Source: Pomacea canaliculata
Taxonomy: Eukaryota; Mollusca; Gastropoda; Architaenioglossa; Ampullariidae
Assembly: GCF_003073045.1 (NCBI RefSeq)
Contig: NC_037596.1
Coordinates: forward strand, 29,768,184 to 29,832,183
DNA length: 64,000 nucleotides
Direction: 5' to 3'
Shown here: positions 12,422 through 23,261 of the stretch, one piece after another
How the letters are laid out: each line of letters begins with the position of its first letter
Position numbering within the stretch: the first letter of the stretch is position 1
The notes under the pieces: model-generated
Seen by the model: the letters and a program-made list of their open reading frames with translations, nothing else
Databases searched by the model: none
What the model was told of the DNA's origin: nothing
Made by a program: the position numbers and the translations under genes

Positions 12422-12733
12422 ACCGAGCCCACGTATTAAACTTCCAAATAAACGCTGAAGCCAGAACGGTTGTGACCGTTGCTGAAAACTCTAGCGTGCG
12501 CATGCGCTGTGAAGCTGAGGGGAGGCCATCACCTCACATGACGATTGTCAGTGTTTCGAACGACAAGCGAGAGGTCGCTAGCAGGCCTCGAGGTGCAGTT
12601 CAAAGTCCTGATCAAAGAGTAGAGTTAACATATGACTTGACTGCAGCACCTTGCGAGGCGGCAGGTGACTACAGGTGTGAGGTGGACAACGGAGTTGGAC
12701 AAGAAAGTCGTAACATTAGGCTTTACGTTGAGT
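12422..12733 (+). CDS. gene A exon: Ig3 (found only in gene A)
   Basis: It encodes VTVAENSSVRMRCEAEGRPS, ELTYDLTAA and AGDYRCEVDNGVGQESRNI, an I-type Ig domain with the YRCxVDNGVG strand F pattern. Acceptor aattttag, donor t/gtaagt, phase 1 to 1. No equivalent exon was found in B, C or D. Confidence 0.8.
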
Positions 12734-13191
12734 GTAAGTATTACTGCAAGAACTGCTGGCTAAATGTAACATTACATTTTACAATATTATTATATAATAC
12801 TTTATTTTAAACAGTATGAAAACATATTAATGTTATAAGAAACGTGATTATTATTCATATGTGAATAATATACATACCTACATATTTTAACACCTAAAAT
12901 ATTTAATAAATTTCTATAACAATTTCTATAAGTCACTGAATAACTTGCCAACCAAGTCGTTCTATGGATAATATAGTAAGAGTTGTCTCCCTGTGACAAA
13001 GTTATTTGCTTTTGGAATAGGTAAGATTTGAAGTGTAAATATTGGTTAAATTAAAGATTAAATTGTAGTCAAATACATTAATCTGTTTTCGTCATATATT
13101 TGTGTCTGTGTAAAGGTTGGATAGGTGTGGGTTTCTTGTTGTTTTGTTGCTCATTCTAAGAACTAATGATAGTTATCGGCCTTGTGTTTAG

Positions 13192-13521
13192 GTGCTCCTA
13201 GGATAAACAATGGCGAAAGACAGCCTGCAATTCTAAGTTTTGATGTGAACCAAGGCCTTTTCAGTTTTCAACTGACAGCATACCCAACACCTAAAGTCAA
13301 GAAAATACTCTACCTTGGGCAATACACTAACGAGAGCACCGAAGGGACATCAGTCTCGGATAAAATTTATGTCAATTGTAAGGGGAACAGCTCTTTACCT
13401 GCCTCAGTCATCTGCAACATCACCACCATCAACATGACAAACGCTGATGAAGGGTTCTATAAAGTTATTTTTAGCAATGAATTTGGAGAGCTGCCTGTTA
13501 TGTTTGTAGTCAGAAGTAAAG
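13192..13521 (+). CDS. gene A exon: Ig4, membrane-proximal
   Basis: It encodes CAPRINNGE, FQLTAYPTPKVKKILYLGQ, VICNITTINMTNADEGFYKV and FGELPVMFVV. The 330-nt length and the APxIN, YLGxxxNES and EGFYK signatures equal the corresponding exon of gene D. Several N-linked sequons (NES, NSS, NIT, NMT) are present. Phase 1 to 1. Confidence 0.8.
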
Positions 13522-13957
13522 GTAAGCATTGGTTATAATTACATTTACTATATGGTATTAGTTTGATAACTGTTGGCTTGCTAGCTTGATTTCTTAGCAT
13601 TGTTTACTACAATCTTGGTAGCAGGCGTAGTATTTGTACATCTTCAAGCTATTATACGTTGCTCTATTACAATATTACACAAAATGGAAACTAATCAAAA
13701 GCGATTGTTTGCTACAAAAGTTGACTATTGTTAATTACAAAATAGTTTGCAGACTCGCCGTTCATTGACTTTAGAAATAAATTATTTAATTAGCATTTTG
13801 TTAAGTTAGCAGGTGTTATGATTAGAAGCAGAATTAGCTTTTAAATAAAACAAATATTCAGATATTATCCATGGTACTCATAGTATTTTTAGAAATATAG
13901 ATAAACAGGTAAGCATATGTTCGATGTTGTGTTTGTTTGTTTGTTTGTTTGTATTAG

Positions 13958-14065
13958 AGGACCGAGGCATCAACGTAAAAGTCATCATTGGTGCAGCTGT
14001 TGGGACTGCTGCTGTGCTTGTTGTTATTATTATTGTCACAGTCTGTATAGCCAGGCATTGCAGAG
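13958..14065 (+). CDS. gene A exon: transmembrane segment
   Basis: It encodes EDRGINVKVIIGAAVGTAA, then a run of V and I residues, then ARHCRG. The helix is about 23 hydrophobic residues followed by a basic stop-transfer stretch, indicating type I topology. The acceptor follows a (TTTG)n tract; the donor is g/gtacaa. Phase 1 to 1. Confidence 0.82.
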
Positions 14066-14373
14066 GTACAACCTTATTTATAATATGCCTTCTTATTGAA
14101 AATTGCTACTTGTCTCTAAATGGAAAGAATTAATAAAGGATCGTAGGTCCTAACACATTATTTTGTCTAGCTGTGTGATCAGACAATGGAAAGACACACA
14201 AGAATAAACAGCTTGCTACTAAAGAAATGACATTCCATTGGCAGCTGCTTTAAGATCAACTAACTTGCTTTGCATTTTAGTTTGGAAATCGCTGCTGGTC
14301 CTACAAATTTATTACAAGCCGGAAACAAATGATGACTTGAAGTGCTCTAATGAAAGCATTCTTTTGTTTCTAG

Positions 14374-14538
14374 TTAAGAAAAGTTTGAGCAGACATGCAG
14401 AGGCTAACACAAGGCAGGCTCTAGAAACAACAGTGCCTTTGGAGAACATGAAATCCAGTGGAGCAACAAATAATTATTATGGCCAAAATGCTAGAAGCGA
14501 AGTAATGAACATGCCTCAAGCGAAAGACATTATGACAG
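14374..14538 (+). CDS. gene A exon: cytoplasmic tail part 1
   Basis: It encodes VKKSLSRHAEANTRQ, NNYYGQN and MPQAKDIMT. At 165 nt it is exactly the length of the matching exon in gene D, though the sequences differ. Acceptor tttctag, donor g/gtaagt. Confidence 0.75.
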
Positions 14539-14773
14539 GTAAGTAGAGAGAATTAACATATTGGAAGGTGAGTAGACAAAATACTCAATGTCATTAGGGT
14601 ACCATTCATGAGTTATCCAACAATCTGAAAGACAAGAAAGCACCCGACACTGAACATTAAACAGTTCAAAGAAATAAACTATATATATAGAGAGAGAGAT
14701 AGAGGTTGTATTATTCAGTTCAGAATAATTTGATGTTACTAAGTTCTGACCTTATTGTGTGTCCATATTACAG

Positions 14774-14865
14774 AGGACCTGTATGTCAACACTGCTGAGC
14801 TTGCTCGGGAAGAATACGACTCGGATCACGAGTACAGCGACGTCGACGACATTGATAGCTTTTAA
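14774..14865 (+). CDS. gene A last coding exon: tyrosine tail
   Basis: It encodes EDLYVNTAELAREEYDSD, then HEYSDVDDIDSF and stop TAA. The YVNT tyrosine fits the YxN pattern favoured by Grb2-type SH2 domains, and YSDV is a YxxV site. The acidic context suits tyrosine kinase substrates. The peptide YVNTAELA is shared with gene D. Kinase and adaptor partners are inferred. Confidence 0.8.
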
Positions 14866-15901
14866 AAAGCAATTTATAGAAAAGAAAGCTCTTGATCATT
14901 CTAGCTTGGCATATTTTTTAAAAATAGGACGAATATATTGTTTATATATAAAAAAATGAGCGTCCAAAGGACTTATGCTTAAAAAAACTTATTGAGAGAA
15001 ATTTAGAGAAGGCATACCTTTTATCGATACCTAACTTTGATCTCCTCTCAGCTTTTTTATTTGTCTGCATGTTCGTCTCTCCTTTCTTCTATGTGTTTGT
15101 GATTTCACTATAAAAATGTATTGCTAATGTATGTACGCATGTTTGTGAATTAAAAGGGAATGTGTGGAGGCTTAAATCAAAACATTAAGACATCGACTTT
15201 TTCATGTATTGCTAATGTCGTCCACCATTCTTACTGTACAAAAATAATATTCATAAAGAAATCTTAATACTGAATAGTCATTATGCAATACAGCCAAAGA
15301 TACCAAAAGTACTTGCCATTGAAAAAAACTGCTAGGATGATATTTAAACGGCTCAGAGCTTTGCTTGACGGTTAGGTTCAGTTGCGGCGGCTGTTAACAG
15401 ATTCCAAGTCACGTGTCCACTGTAACATAGAGGTTGGCAAAAGGCGAAGAGTAGAGACCTCTTAATGTACAAAAATAAGAAAAAAATTATACAAAATCCA
15501 CCTTACTCATTGTTAGTTAATGTGAGATACATTCAGCCATGTGAAGAGAGTCCAATTATGTGTACGTGTTTCCGGGTGTGTATTTTCCCATTTGTGTTCT
15601 ATGGACGCCCACTAGATCGTGTAACAAAACCTCCAATTCTTAAAGCTTTGGAATAGGTTCTTAAGTTTACAAAAAATATAATTGTCTGTAGAGGATTTGT
15701 AGTGTGCTCTATAACCTTTAGTAATGTTGTGCCGCACTAATTTGTGTAATTTGTATAATTTATGACTAAGATTGTCATTTAGCTTTTTTACTTGCTCCTT
15801 GTTTTGAATATTCTTACCTTATTTAAGGTACAAGTTGTACAGCCTACTTATTGAAAGATTATTTTTATGTAACAATAATTCAATGGAAAACTGTCAATAA
15901 A
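14866..15901 (+). other. gene A 3' UTR and poly(A) signal
   Basis: AT-rich sequence follows the stop codon; a canonical AATAAA at 15896-15901 lies about 1.03 kb downstream and is the best polyadenylation candidate. No other gene is seen. The exact transcript end is inferred. Confidence 0.5.
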
Positions 15902-16309
15902 CTATAAATTATTGGTTTAGTGACATGGTTTTATTTGCATATGTTCGTCGTAAGTGACACTTTGTATCGTCTGCTAGAAGCTAGAAGCTGGAAAATGGGA
16001 CGAAGAGGGAGAAGTGGCTGTAGTAGTTTATGTGGTATTGAGATGTGCTTTTCTGACTTAAAATACAAGTCAGGTAATGGTAGTCGTGTCTTGACAATTA
16101 TTTTTTAATTGACGACAGGCAAGCCTTGTACTTGACGAGGAGGTGGTTGTAGCAGGCGGCTTTGTTAAGAGTTGAGAAATAGTAATGGTTTCAATTAGGG
16201 TTGAAGGTGGCTTGTTACCCGAGGGCCCTTATGCAAGGAGCGTGCAGACCAGTATAGAGGTGTTGTAGGAGCTCAGAGTGATTTAAGTGGGAGACAGCCC
16301 TAAGTGGTT
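15902..16309. other. intergenic spacer A-B
   Basis: No coding signal is recognised. Just downstream, at about 16283-16327, there is a short iteration of the unit taagtggttt. Confidence 0.4.
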
Positions 16310-16465
16310 TAAGTGGTTTAAGTGGTTACAGCACCAAATCGCGATCAGCCGGCTGGTGTCACTGACGTCTGTAGAGAGAGAATGACACGTCAGGGCTCAC
16401 ACACCTGTCCGCCAGGTTGACGGGGAGTGAGGTTAGTCACCTGACCACCACGCCACCACAGGTCA
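16310..16465 (-). repeat. dispersed repeat, copy 2
   Basis: Reverse complement matches the repeat at about 120-310, including ggacaggtgtgtgagcc and a terminal TAACC. Edges are approximate. Confidence 0.5.
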
Positions 16466-16654
16466 GTAGGGAGGTCGTTCTCTTGTCGATGGCTACTTGA
16501 CTGGTTGGTGAGTGACCAATGGCATCCCTCGGTGTATGTGTCGCGCCACTCTGTAAAATAAAAAAAAAAAGGGAACGGAGAACCTGCAAGTGATTTCTCG
16601 ACACGACGAGAGTGCGATGCCCGTATCCTCTCCTTTTCCGCTTTTTATTATTAA

Positions 16655-16735
16655 ACCTAAGTCGTGGAGCTGTCTGTAGGAGGTTACCATGGCACGACTG
16701 TTAGTTTTCTTAAAACTCAACATGCACTCGTCAAT
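16655..16735 (+). repeat. dispersed repeat block shared with 36 kb
   Basis: The stretch containing gtcgtggagctgtctgtagg recurs nearly unchanged at about 36382-36455 in the same orientation. It abuts the LTR-like copy that follows and may belong to the same element. Confidence 0.55.
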
Positions 16736-17434
16736 AGCATTTGCGTGTGGCGCGCACCCGTTTTTCTCTAGTGGATTTGTGTATTTAGGACTTTTGTCTC
16801 GTTGGTAACTTGTATGCTTTTGTACTAGAATATTTTTTAGAAACTATGCAGTTTTGGGAGAGTCGCCTGTTGTTTTTAAATGAATTGTTTTTCTCTTCAG
16901 GCTTCTACTCGTTCTACCTCTTCTCCATATTTTGCATCTTACCCATATCCGACTTCTTCTACTTGTTTTACTTATTCTTCGCCCTTGACGTCTCATTCCT
17001 TTCGAGTTATCCACCATTGTGTCAACCGGCCACCCTGCACCCTCGTCACCTCATCGGCATGTGAACTCTTGACCCCGCTGCGCGAGCGTGCGGCCAGCCT
17101 CGTGTGGAGCAGCCAGGGTTAGGACCGGCGAGCATGGGGGTCACGTGACCAGCAACCTACCCACGTCTCGTACCTGGAAGAGGAGGGGGGGGGGAGCCAG
17201 CTGGAGGAGAAGGGTCCGGCGCGGGAGCGGCACGCAGGGTGTGAGGGCGGGCTGCCGCCCGCGGACACTTTGTACAGACAGGTGATCTGCCACCCCGCAG
17301 TACGAGCGGGTGGTGGGTCTTCTTCGTGTTGTTTGTTACTCGCCTGTGCACAGGGCAACTGTTTTATTGTATTTGTTTTTGTTGAGAGCGGTAGCGAGCG
17401 TGCATCCGGTGACGTCGGTGGCGGTCACGCGACA
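16730..17434 (+). mobile_element. LTR-like element copy ending just upstream of gene B
   Basis: It is homologous to the reverse complement of the solo-LTR-like insertion 21192-22672, sharing blocks around ggccaccctgcacc, the ggcgggctgccg region, cctgtgcacagggcaact and the terminal gcggtcacgcgaca at 17421-17434. It ends about 35 bp before the 5' UTR block conserved between genes B and C. Its own 5' end could not be fixed. Confidence 0.55.
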
Positions 17435-17467
17435 GTTACTTACTTCCGTGTTAGCTCACACCCTTCG

Positions 17468-17541
17468 GTTTCTGCTCAGTGTCAGCTTTCCAGCCACACT
17501 CTTCTCACAACCTCTTCGTCCCGCAAGACATCACAGCAAGC
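17468..17541 (+). promoter_or_regulatory. gene B 5' UTR / core promoter block conserved with gene C
   Basis: The block cagtgtcagctttccagcca and flanking sequence up to the ATG matches gene C at about 43929-43998. Conservation stops a few tens of bases from the LTR end at 17434, so this gene has LTR sequence where C has unrelated, TATA-containing upstream DNA. The start site is not determined. Confidence 0.5.
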
Positions 17542-17602
17542 ATGATGATCAGCTCAGTCCTCAGTGTCTGTGTGATGTTTACTCTTCTACTACAAGGTTT
17601 GA
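17542..17602 (+). CDS. gene B exon 1: signal peptide
   Basis: Two adjacent ATGs start a hydrophobic leader reading SVLSVCVMFTLLLQG after MMIS. The donor a/gtaagt leaves phase 1, compatible with the SRCR1 exon (next codon AAT, then AQLQVRL). The exon is nearly identical in gene C. Confidence 0.75.
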
Positions 17603-17929
17603 GTAAGTACTCAATTACACTTTGTCTTAATATCGTTATGTTATGATGCTGCAAGAAGACCATGCAACCCCCTGTAGTATATTGAGACCAGCCTACAGTT
17701 ACACCACTCTACCGACTACTGTTTGTATTTTGCTTTGGCTACGAAACTGAGTCATCATGGTAGACCATCTGGGGGTGTTTTATTCATGGTTAAGAGACAG
17801 ATAATTTTATGAAACAAATAAACACTGTCTATGATCATATGGTGGTACTTATCATGAATCGACTTGTAATGAATCTAGATAAAGATGTTATTTTGGTGTT
17901 TACCATATATTTCTCATACGACTTGACTC

Positions 17930-18960
17930 AGTATGGTACAAAACAACGGAAGGCAGCGATGGTATCGATAGTTTAGAACAGTGTTTAACGGATTTCTGGG
18001 AAATAAAAGAAGACTTTCACCTCATCCTGTGCGGAGACCTGAATGCACGAACTAGTTTATCAACAAACAGTAATGTGTGAAGTTTGAACTGTTTGAATAT
18101 CAAGAAGACGTAAGCTACGAACGAATATAATACTATTTTCAAAATGTTATTGCAGAAAACTAACTGTTTTATATCAGTTATTTAATTGTATTATGCTGAA
18201 TGGATGTAGATTTTTCTAAGTCAATTGTTTTGTTACCTTTAGTTCACAGTCAGGGTTCTGTGTTTTAGATTACTTCTGTGCATTCAACGAGCTGTGTAAG
18301 GAAGAGATTGTTGTTGCCTTTAAAAGTCGAAAATATTGTAGAGTTTAGGGTCACTGAGAGTACACACGACACGAATGAGAGAACCCACGTGGAAATGGAA
18401 AAAAAACGAAGAAGTAATGTGGGACGGCGACAATGTAAACCCTTTTTAAAGCAGCACTGAACAATGGAAAAGCCAGAGACGAAATTGCAGGTGCGTCCTC
18501 CGAAATAGAACAAAATGTGAATGAAGCGATTAATGTGTTGGTGAACTGCCTACAGAAAGTGGCGACGTGTGGGAGGAAAAGGTTTTTACAGGTAACCGCA
18601 GAAAGCAACCAGACTGGTTTGACCAAGAATGTACACAGGCAAAAAATATGGCTAAATCTTGTTGATGTAAATACAGATGTCAAAGGTCGGATCAAAGTCT
18701 TCATCAATCCGTAGACGCAAGGGGACAGTACGGGAGGCTAGTTAGGGAGAAAAAGAGAAGATATAATAGGTTTGATACAAAGAATTAGACAAATCAAATC
18801 AGTTACCCAAAACTATTTTGAAAAGAAATAAAAAGTTGGTAAAAGTAGAAGACACCTACTGGTTGAAAACATTACAAAAGATGAATGGATAAATCACTTT
18901 AAAGACGTTTTCCAAGAAAAAAAAGTTATTAATAAAGAAATAATATTCTTCAGAACACTG
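17930..18960 (+). mobile_element. non-LTR retrotransposon fragment (endonuclease region) in gene B intron 1
   Basis: Translation shows LILCGDLNARTS, the endonuclease motif of APE-type LINEs, then decayed downstream frames with a Q-x-D/G-WFDQECTQA-like piece and NHFKDVF-like sequence around 18890. Frames are broken by stops and indels. Part of the same sequence lies in intron 1 of gene C (44590-45440), so it was present before the B/C duplication. Confidence 0.6.
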
Positions 18961-19009
18961 CAATACCCGTCAGTATTTTATACATGAAAATACATTTGTT
19001 AAATTTAAG

Positions 19010-20262
19010 TCTGTTTTTTAGAGGAAGGACGCCTAGAGAGGTGAAGTCATTCAGGTCTACTTTCGGTTTCAGCAGGACAGCTTTGATTGCTCGCCTCTGA
19101 ACACTAGCTAGAGGTTTCATTGAAGTTCCACTAGCAGAGTCCCAGAGGGTGGATGCGTAGTCAATGACTGACTGGATGTGGGTGATAAAGAAGAGTTTTC
19201 TTGTGTGAGTGTCAAGGAAATGTTTTATTCTTGACAGCTGGTAGACTTTCTTGGAGATGTTTTACTTGTGGTGGAGATGTGTTGGGACCACGATAAGTTA
19301 TTGTCAATGGTAACACCCATCAGTTTGTGGAACTGTTCTTCCATGACTGATTGAGCTGCGATTTGGATATTAGGAAATGGGGTGGCTAGGTTTTGTCTTT
19401 TCTGTCTGGTTGTTAGAAGCATGACTTCAGTTTTCTGGGGGTTGAGGGACATGTGGTTTGAATCAGTCCAAGCCTGGAGCTCGTCAGCGCTCAGCTGTAG
19501 GATGGAAGCAAGTGGCTCAATCTGTTGGTGGTGTGCGTGTATTGTAGTGTCGTCTGCAAACATTTTTACAAGATTGGGATATAGGGAGAGGAAGATCGTT
19601 TATGTATATGGAGAAAAGCAGGGGTCCTAATACTGACCCTTGAGGGACATCAAATTTAACATCAAGGGATCAAAACAGTTGGTTTTACATCAACTCTTTG
19701 AGTTCGGTACTACTGGTACTTAGTTTATATAAAGTTAGTTTTCTGATAAGCAGATTGTGATCTATAACATCAAAGGCTTTGGCAAAGTCAACAAATAAGG
19801 AGGCAGAAAAAAGATTGTCATTAATATTATTTAGCCATTGTTCCACCATAGATGTAAGTGCAGTGTGGCAAGAGTGACGGGGCCTAAAGCCGGATTAGTT
19901 TGTATGGAGGAGTTCATACCTTAGAAGGTGCTCTTGTAGGTGCTTGTGGATGTGTTTTTCTAAGGGTTAAGAGAGAGGCGATAGAATTGAGATTGGACGA
20001 TAATTTGTAGGGTCACTTGGATCACCTGATTTGTGTATTTGTATTACTTTTGCTTGTTTAAGGTGCGTTGGAAAGTAAGATTTATCAATGCAGACGTTAT
20101 ACAGATAGGTCAGACTTTCAGTAATGGCAGGTGCTGAGAGCTTTAGGATTTTGTTGTCGATGCTGTCTGGTCCTTTGGTGTTAGTATCTTTAAGTTTGGT
20201 AAGTGCTTGATAAACATCCAATATAGTCATTGGGTGAATGGAGAGAGCCATATCAATATAGA
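19010..20262 (-). mobile_element. non-LTR reverse transcriptase fragment
   Basis: The minus strand encodes KGPDSIDNKILKLSAPAI and NYRPISILSPLS (RT fingers), QGSVLGPLLFSIYINDLPL, then FADDTTIHAH (the catalytic YADD-type motif as FADD) and GVTIDNNLSW. At least one frameshift separates the blocks. The pattern fits a jockey/CR1-like RT. It is absent from intron 1 of gene C, so it entered B after duplication. Confidence 0.75.
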
Positions 20263-20632
20263 GTTACAGTTAGGAAGGGCTGCTTAACAACAGATAATAT
20301 ATTCTCATTGTATGCTGTGATTCAAAAATATCTCAGTCATCCGGTCAAACCGTATTTATGGTTAGTGGATAGGGGCGTATGACTGTCCAACACGCAACAT
20401 TACTGAGAGCTTTAATTAACTCTTGAACATCTCTCCTCTTTACTAAAACAATAATGTCAATGTATGAATCTCCTAAAGCATGTATTCGAACAAATAACCA
20501 ACTCACCGATGACAAAGATAAAAAAACAGAAACCATTTTCCACCATTATTTTTTGTCTTCTATTCTTCAGATTTATCATGTATCACAGCATTTAAACCTT
20601 TGTATTCGGGCCAGCAAGTAAACATCATTGCG

Positions 20633-20687
20633 ATATTTGTGGTGACATGCATTTATTCAGCTTTTCTTTTTGTGATCTCATGCGTCG
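20633..20687 (+). pseudogene. relic of a D-type signal-peptide exon (start codon lost)
   Basis: The 55 nt align with gene D exon 1 (52402-52456) at the same length: the D exon begins ATG TTC GTG GTG ACT TGT and this copy begins ATA TTT GTG GTG ACA TGC. The initiator is ATA and the D donor GTAAGG is GTGTCC here. Flanking sequence is also related. It lies about 285 bp upstream of SRCR1, as in D, showing the former first exon of this gene. Confidence 0.75.
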
Positions 20688-20972
20688 GTGTCCTTTATTA
20701 CTTTTATGTTCGACATAGTTACAATGTAATATAGAGAGGTTTATATAAAGCTAGTAAGATGCTTCTTCTGAGGTATGAAATGTACAACACATTTACTTAT
20801 TCATTCTAGAATAGAAAAAAAGATTTTTACTGTTAGGTACAGTTGTTTTCATAAATTTGATATGAAAGTGTCTTACGTAAATCAACAGAGGAAAAGAAAA
20901 GTTTTGTTTTCCAGTCTGTAGGTAATCAGATTTGCTGTAGCTCGTTACGAATTCACTTTCATGGTTGATTAG

Positions 20973-21123
20973 ATGCACAGCTGCAAGTCCGGCTTGTGAA
21001 TGGAACTGCCCCGTGGAATGGCGGCCTTGAGGTGTTGTACAGAGGAACATGGCGCAGAGTGTGTGACCGTAGGTTTAGAAAACAAGAGGCACAGGTGGTC
21101 TGCAGGATGCTGGGCTTCAACAC
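20973..21123 (+). CDS. gene B exon: SRCR1, first half
   Basis: It encodes AQLQVRLVNGTAPWNGGLEV, VCDRRFRKQEAQVVCRMLGF. Acceptor gattag, donor ac/gtgtgt, phase 1 to 2, 151 nt as in C and D. Against gene C I count 9 changed and 2 silent codons. Confidence 0.8.
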
Positions 21124-21191
21124 GTGTGTAGCTTGATGTTGTCTTGTGTTTATGTGCAGTGTAATTATATTTGATTTTTTTATGTTATATT

Positions 21192-22672
21192 TGTCGCGTG
21201 ACCGCGACGAATCCAGTCGAACTTCAGTTGAGCGCAGACCATACACAGAAATGACAAAGACAAAATTCACGTAACAAACAAAACTAATTTATTAGCCACG
21301 AAAATAATACTGATAGGAATCAAATATCAAACATTCCACACTCTCACATGAACAAATATAGATCAGCGCGAACAATCCAACAAACAAAAAATAGATAAAT
21401 TAAAATAAGACAAATCAGCTGCCCTGTGCACAGGCTAATCTCAGTCACCGTCTATACCAGACCTGGGCAAACGCCGGCCCGCGGGCCGGATCCGGCCCGC
21501 CTCCTGTCTCTGACCGGCCCGCCCGCTGGCCCGCCCGCCAGTATATATACTATGTATACAGTATTGGGTAAAACTGAGTTACCTATATTAGTCCGGCCCT
21601 CTAGAACCATCCCAGTTTCTCATGCGGCCCCTTGGGAAAATTAATTGCCCACCCCTGGTCTATACAATACATCACCCGCACGCACTGCAGGGTGACAGTT
21701 AGAAGTCCGTTGAAGATGTCCACAGACGGCAGCCCGCCCTCTGGCCTTGCTTGCCGCTCTAACGACGTACCCCCACCCCTCTCTGTCTTCTCGTCCAGAT
21801 GCGATGACGTGGGCCGGCCACTGGCCACGTGAGCTCCTGCTCGAAGATTCCTGCTCTAGGTGTTCAGTCGAAAGCGTTTTCGCACACTGATGCAGCAGGG
21901 TCGCGAGTTCACTCGCCGACGAGATGATGATGATGGTGCAGGGTGGACGCTCGACACGATGACGGACAGCAATGCGAACAAAGGATGTGAAGACACGGTG
22001 ACACGAAGGAAGAGCGAAAAACAACAACAGGTGGAAGAGTGAAGAGGAACGAAAAATAAGCCTGTAGATAAAACAATTCTTACAATCAACAGGCGTGTCC
22101 CTAACTGCTCAATTTCTAAAACAATATTTTCACACCGACACATATATCTGACCATCGGACTAATCCTAAGATTCGTCAAAAATCTAATGTTGATCTTACA
22201 CAAATCCATACAACGGGAAACGAGTACGCGCTACAAGCGTCGCGACCCGGCAATCACGAACGTTAACCTAACAAAGTACAAGTCTTGCAATTAAACATCG
22301 GACTATGGCTTTGAACATAAAAGGATTCTCTCACTTGCACTTCCACCGCCACCCAAAGGCCCTTACAGACTAGAATGGTGTGGAACCCGACACAATGGAT
22401 CTCTACTCACCCAAAACGGCTTGTGGCAGATCGGTCGATACAAAATGAAAAACTCTGACTGTCATGGCCACGGTCCAGCACCGTCTGTTACTTGATGACG
22501 ACTACCCATGACGTCAAAGAAGTAAAAAGTAAAATGACGCATCAAGGAAGCTGTGCGCGCGCGCAAGACGTAAGACAAAGAGGGGACAAAAGCGTGAAGA
22601 CAACACCTAACGATGGGCCAGCTCAGTATGGGAGGCATGCAAGGATGACAGCACAATCGCTGACACGTGACA
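21192..22672 (-). mobile_element. solo-LTR-like insertion in gene B intron
   Basis: The intact paralogous intron of gene C reads straight through gttatattcacgat, whereas here the same sequence is split by 1481 bp. The insert starts TGTCGCGTG, ends CACGTGACA (TG...CA with a short inverted terminus) and is flanked by 5-bp direct repeats ATATT at 21187-21191 and 22673-22677. No coding region is recognised, consistent with a solo LTR. Orientation is assigned from the homologous copy upstream of gene B. A 200-bp hAT MITE is nested inside. Confidence 0.7.
21458..21657. mobile_element. hAT MITE nested in the LTR
   Basis: It is a 200-bp GC-rich unit with imperfect ends cagacctgggcaa and ttgcccacccctg, and the internal ggcccgcgggccggatccgg block of a widespread hAT MITE type. 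It is flanked by perfect 8-bp duplications, gtctatac, at 21450-21457 and 21658-21665. It is younger than the LTR that contains it. Confidence 0.82.
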
Positions 22673-23091
22673 ATATTCACGATAAACTGATGATATACTA
22701 CAGTTTCTTAAGCGGTCATTTTACTTTCGTCTTATTCTAACCATTAAGTTCCATACCGATTCGAAAAAAATCTTTTCATATAAAATACAATAAGAAAAAA
22801 ATGTTGATGCTTGTGTGTCTGTGTTTGAGTGTGAGATTTGTTTAAAATAATGAAACAAGTTTATAATTATGTCATTTGTACTGATTAAAAAATATTGACT
22901 AACGTAGCCTATAAGTAACGAGAGATAATAAAAACAATGCTCGTGTATGTATATGGAAAATTGTTTTGTGAAAAAAGTGTTGATTTTGACTGCAACCTGT
23001 GTGTATATATTAAAATGTCTTTTTGTTAAGTCGGTACAATGTACAGATTAAAAAAAAAACCAAATGCACAAACATCCCTTTTGTCAAACAG

Positions 23092-23261
23092 GCCGCACGT
23101 TTATCCCTCGTACCTAGTTGTGTACAGTACGAGCAACAACGATATCAGGTTTGCTGACCTGAGGTGTACAGGCGAGGAGACCAGCTTAGAGAAGTGTAGT
23201 CATACAGGGATTAGCAGTGACACCTGGTGCCGCAATGTCGTTGCTATCACCTGTAACTCAC
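23092..23261 (+). CDS. gene B exon: SRCR1, second half
   Basis: It encodes IRFADLRCTGEETSLEKCSH, DTWCRNVVAITCNS with four cysteines. Acceptor tcaaacag, donor c/gtaaga, 170 nt. It differs from gene C at about 21 amino-acid-changing and 3 silent codons, while the following intron is about 95% identical. Confidence 0.82.

Larger units (their letters stand above)
6767..14865 (+). other. gene A locus: SRCR(x3)-Ig(x4)-TM-tyrosine-tail receptor (5' end missing)
   Basis: Thirteen exons join in frame: 6767-6914, 7223-7395, 8337-8484, 8915-9087, 9599-9752, 10585-10757, 11109-11396, 11704-12009, 12422-12733, 13192-13521, 13958-14065, 14374-14538 and 14774-14865. Together they encode about 856 residues plus stop. 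The order is three SRCR domains, four Ig-type domains, one transmembrane helix and a cytoplasmic tail, a type I cell-surface receptor plan. The first exon (signal peptide) must precede 6767, because that exon starts in phase 1, but it was not found. Introns 7-9 and 9-10 kb share sequence, showing that SRCR units arose by tandem duplication. Intron 9753-10584 carries a minus-strand LINE fragment. Function is inferred: pattern recognition or cell recognition with phosphotyrosine signalling. Confidence 0.75.

Noticed and set aside
17088..17358. GC-rich overlapping ORFs before gene B
   Set aside because: They fall in the LTR-like copy, overlap on both strands, and show no domain.
21426..22209. 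Several ORFs of 60-128 codons on both strands
   Set aside because: They lie within the LTR-like insertion and its nested MITE, are GC-rich shadows on both strands, and are not conserved as proteins.
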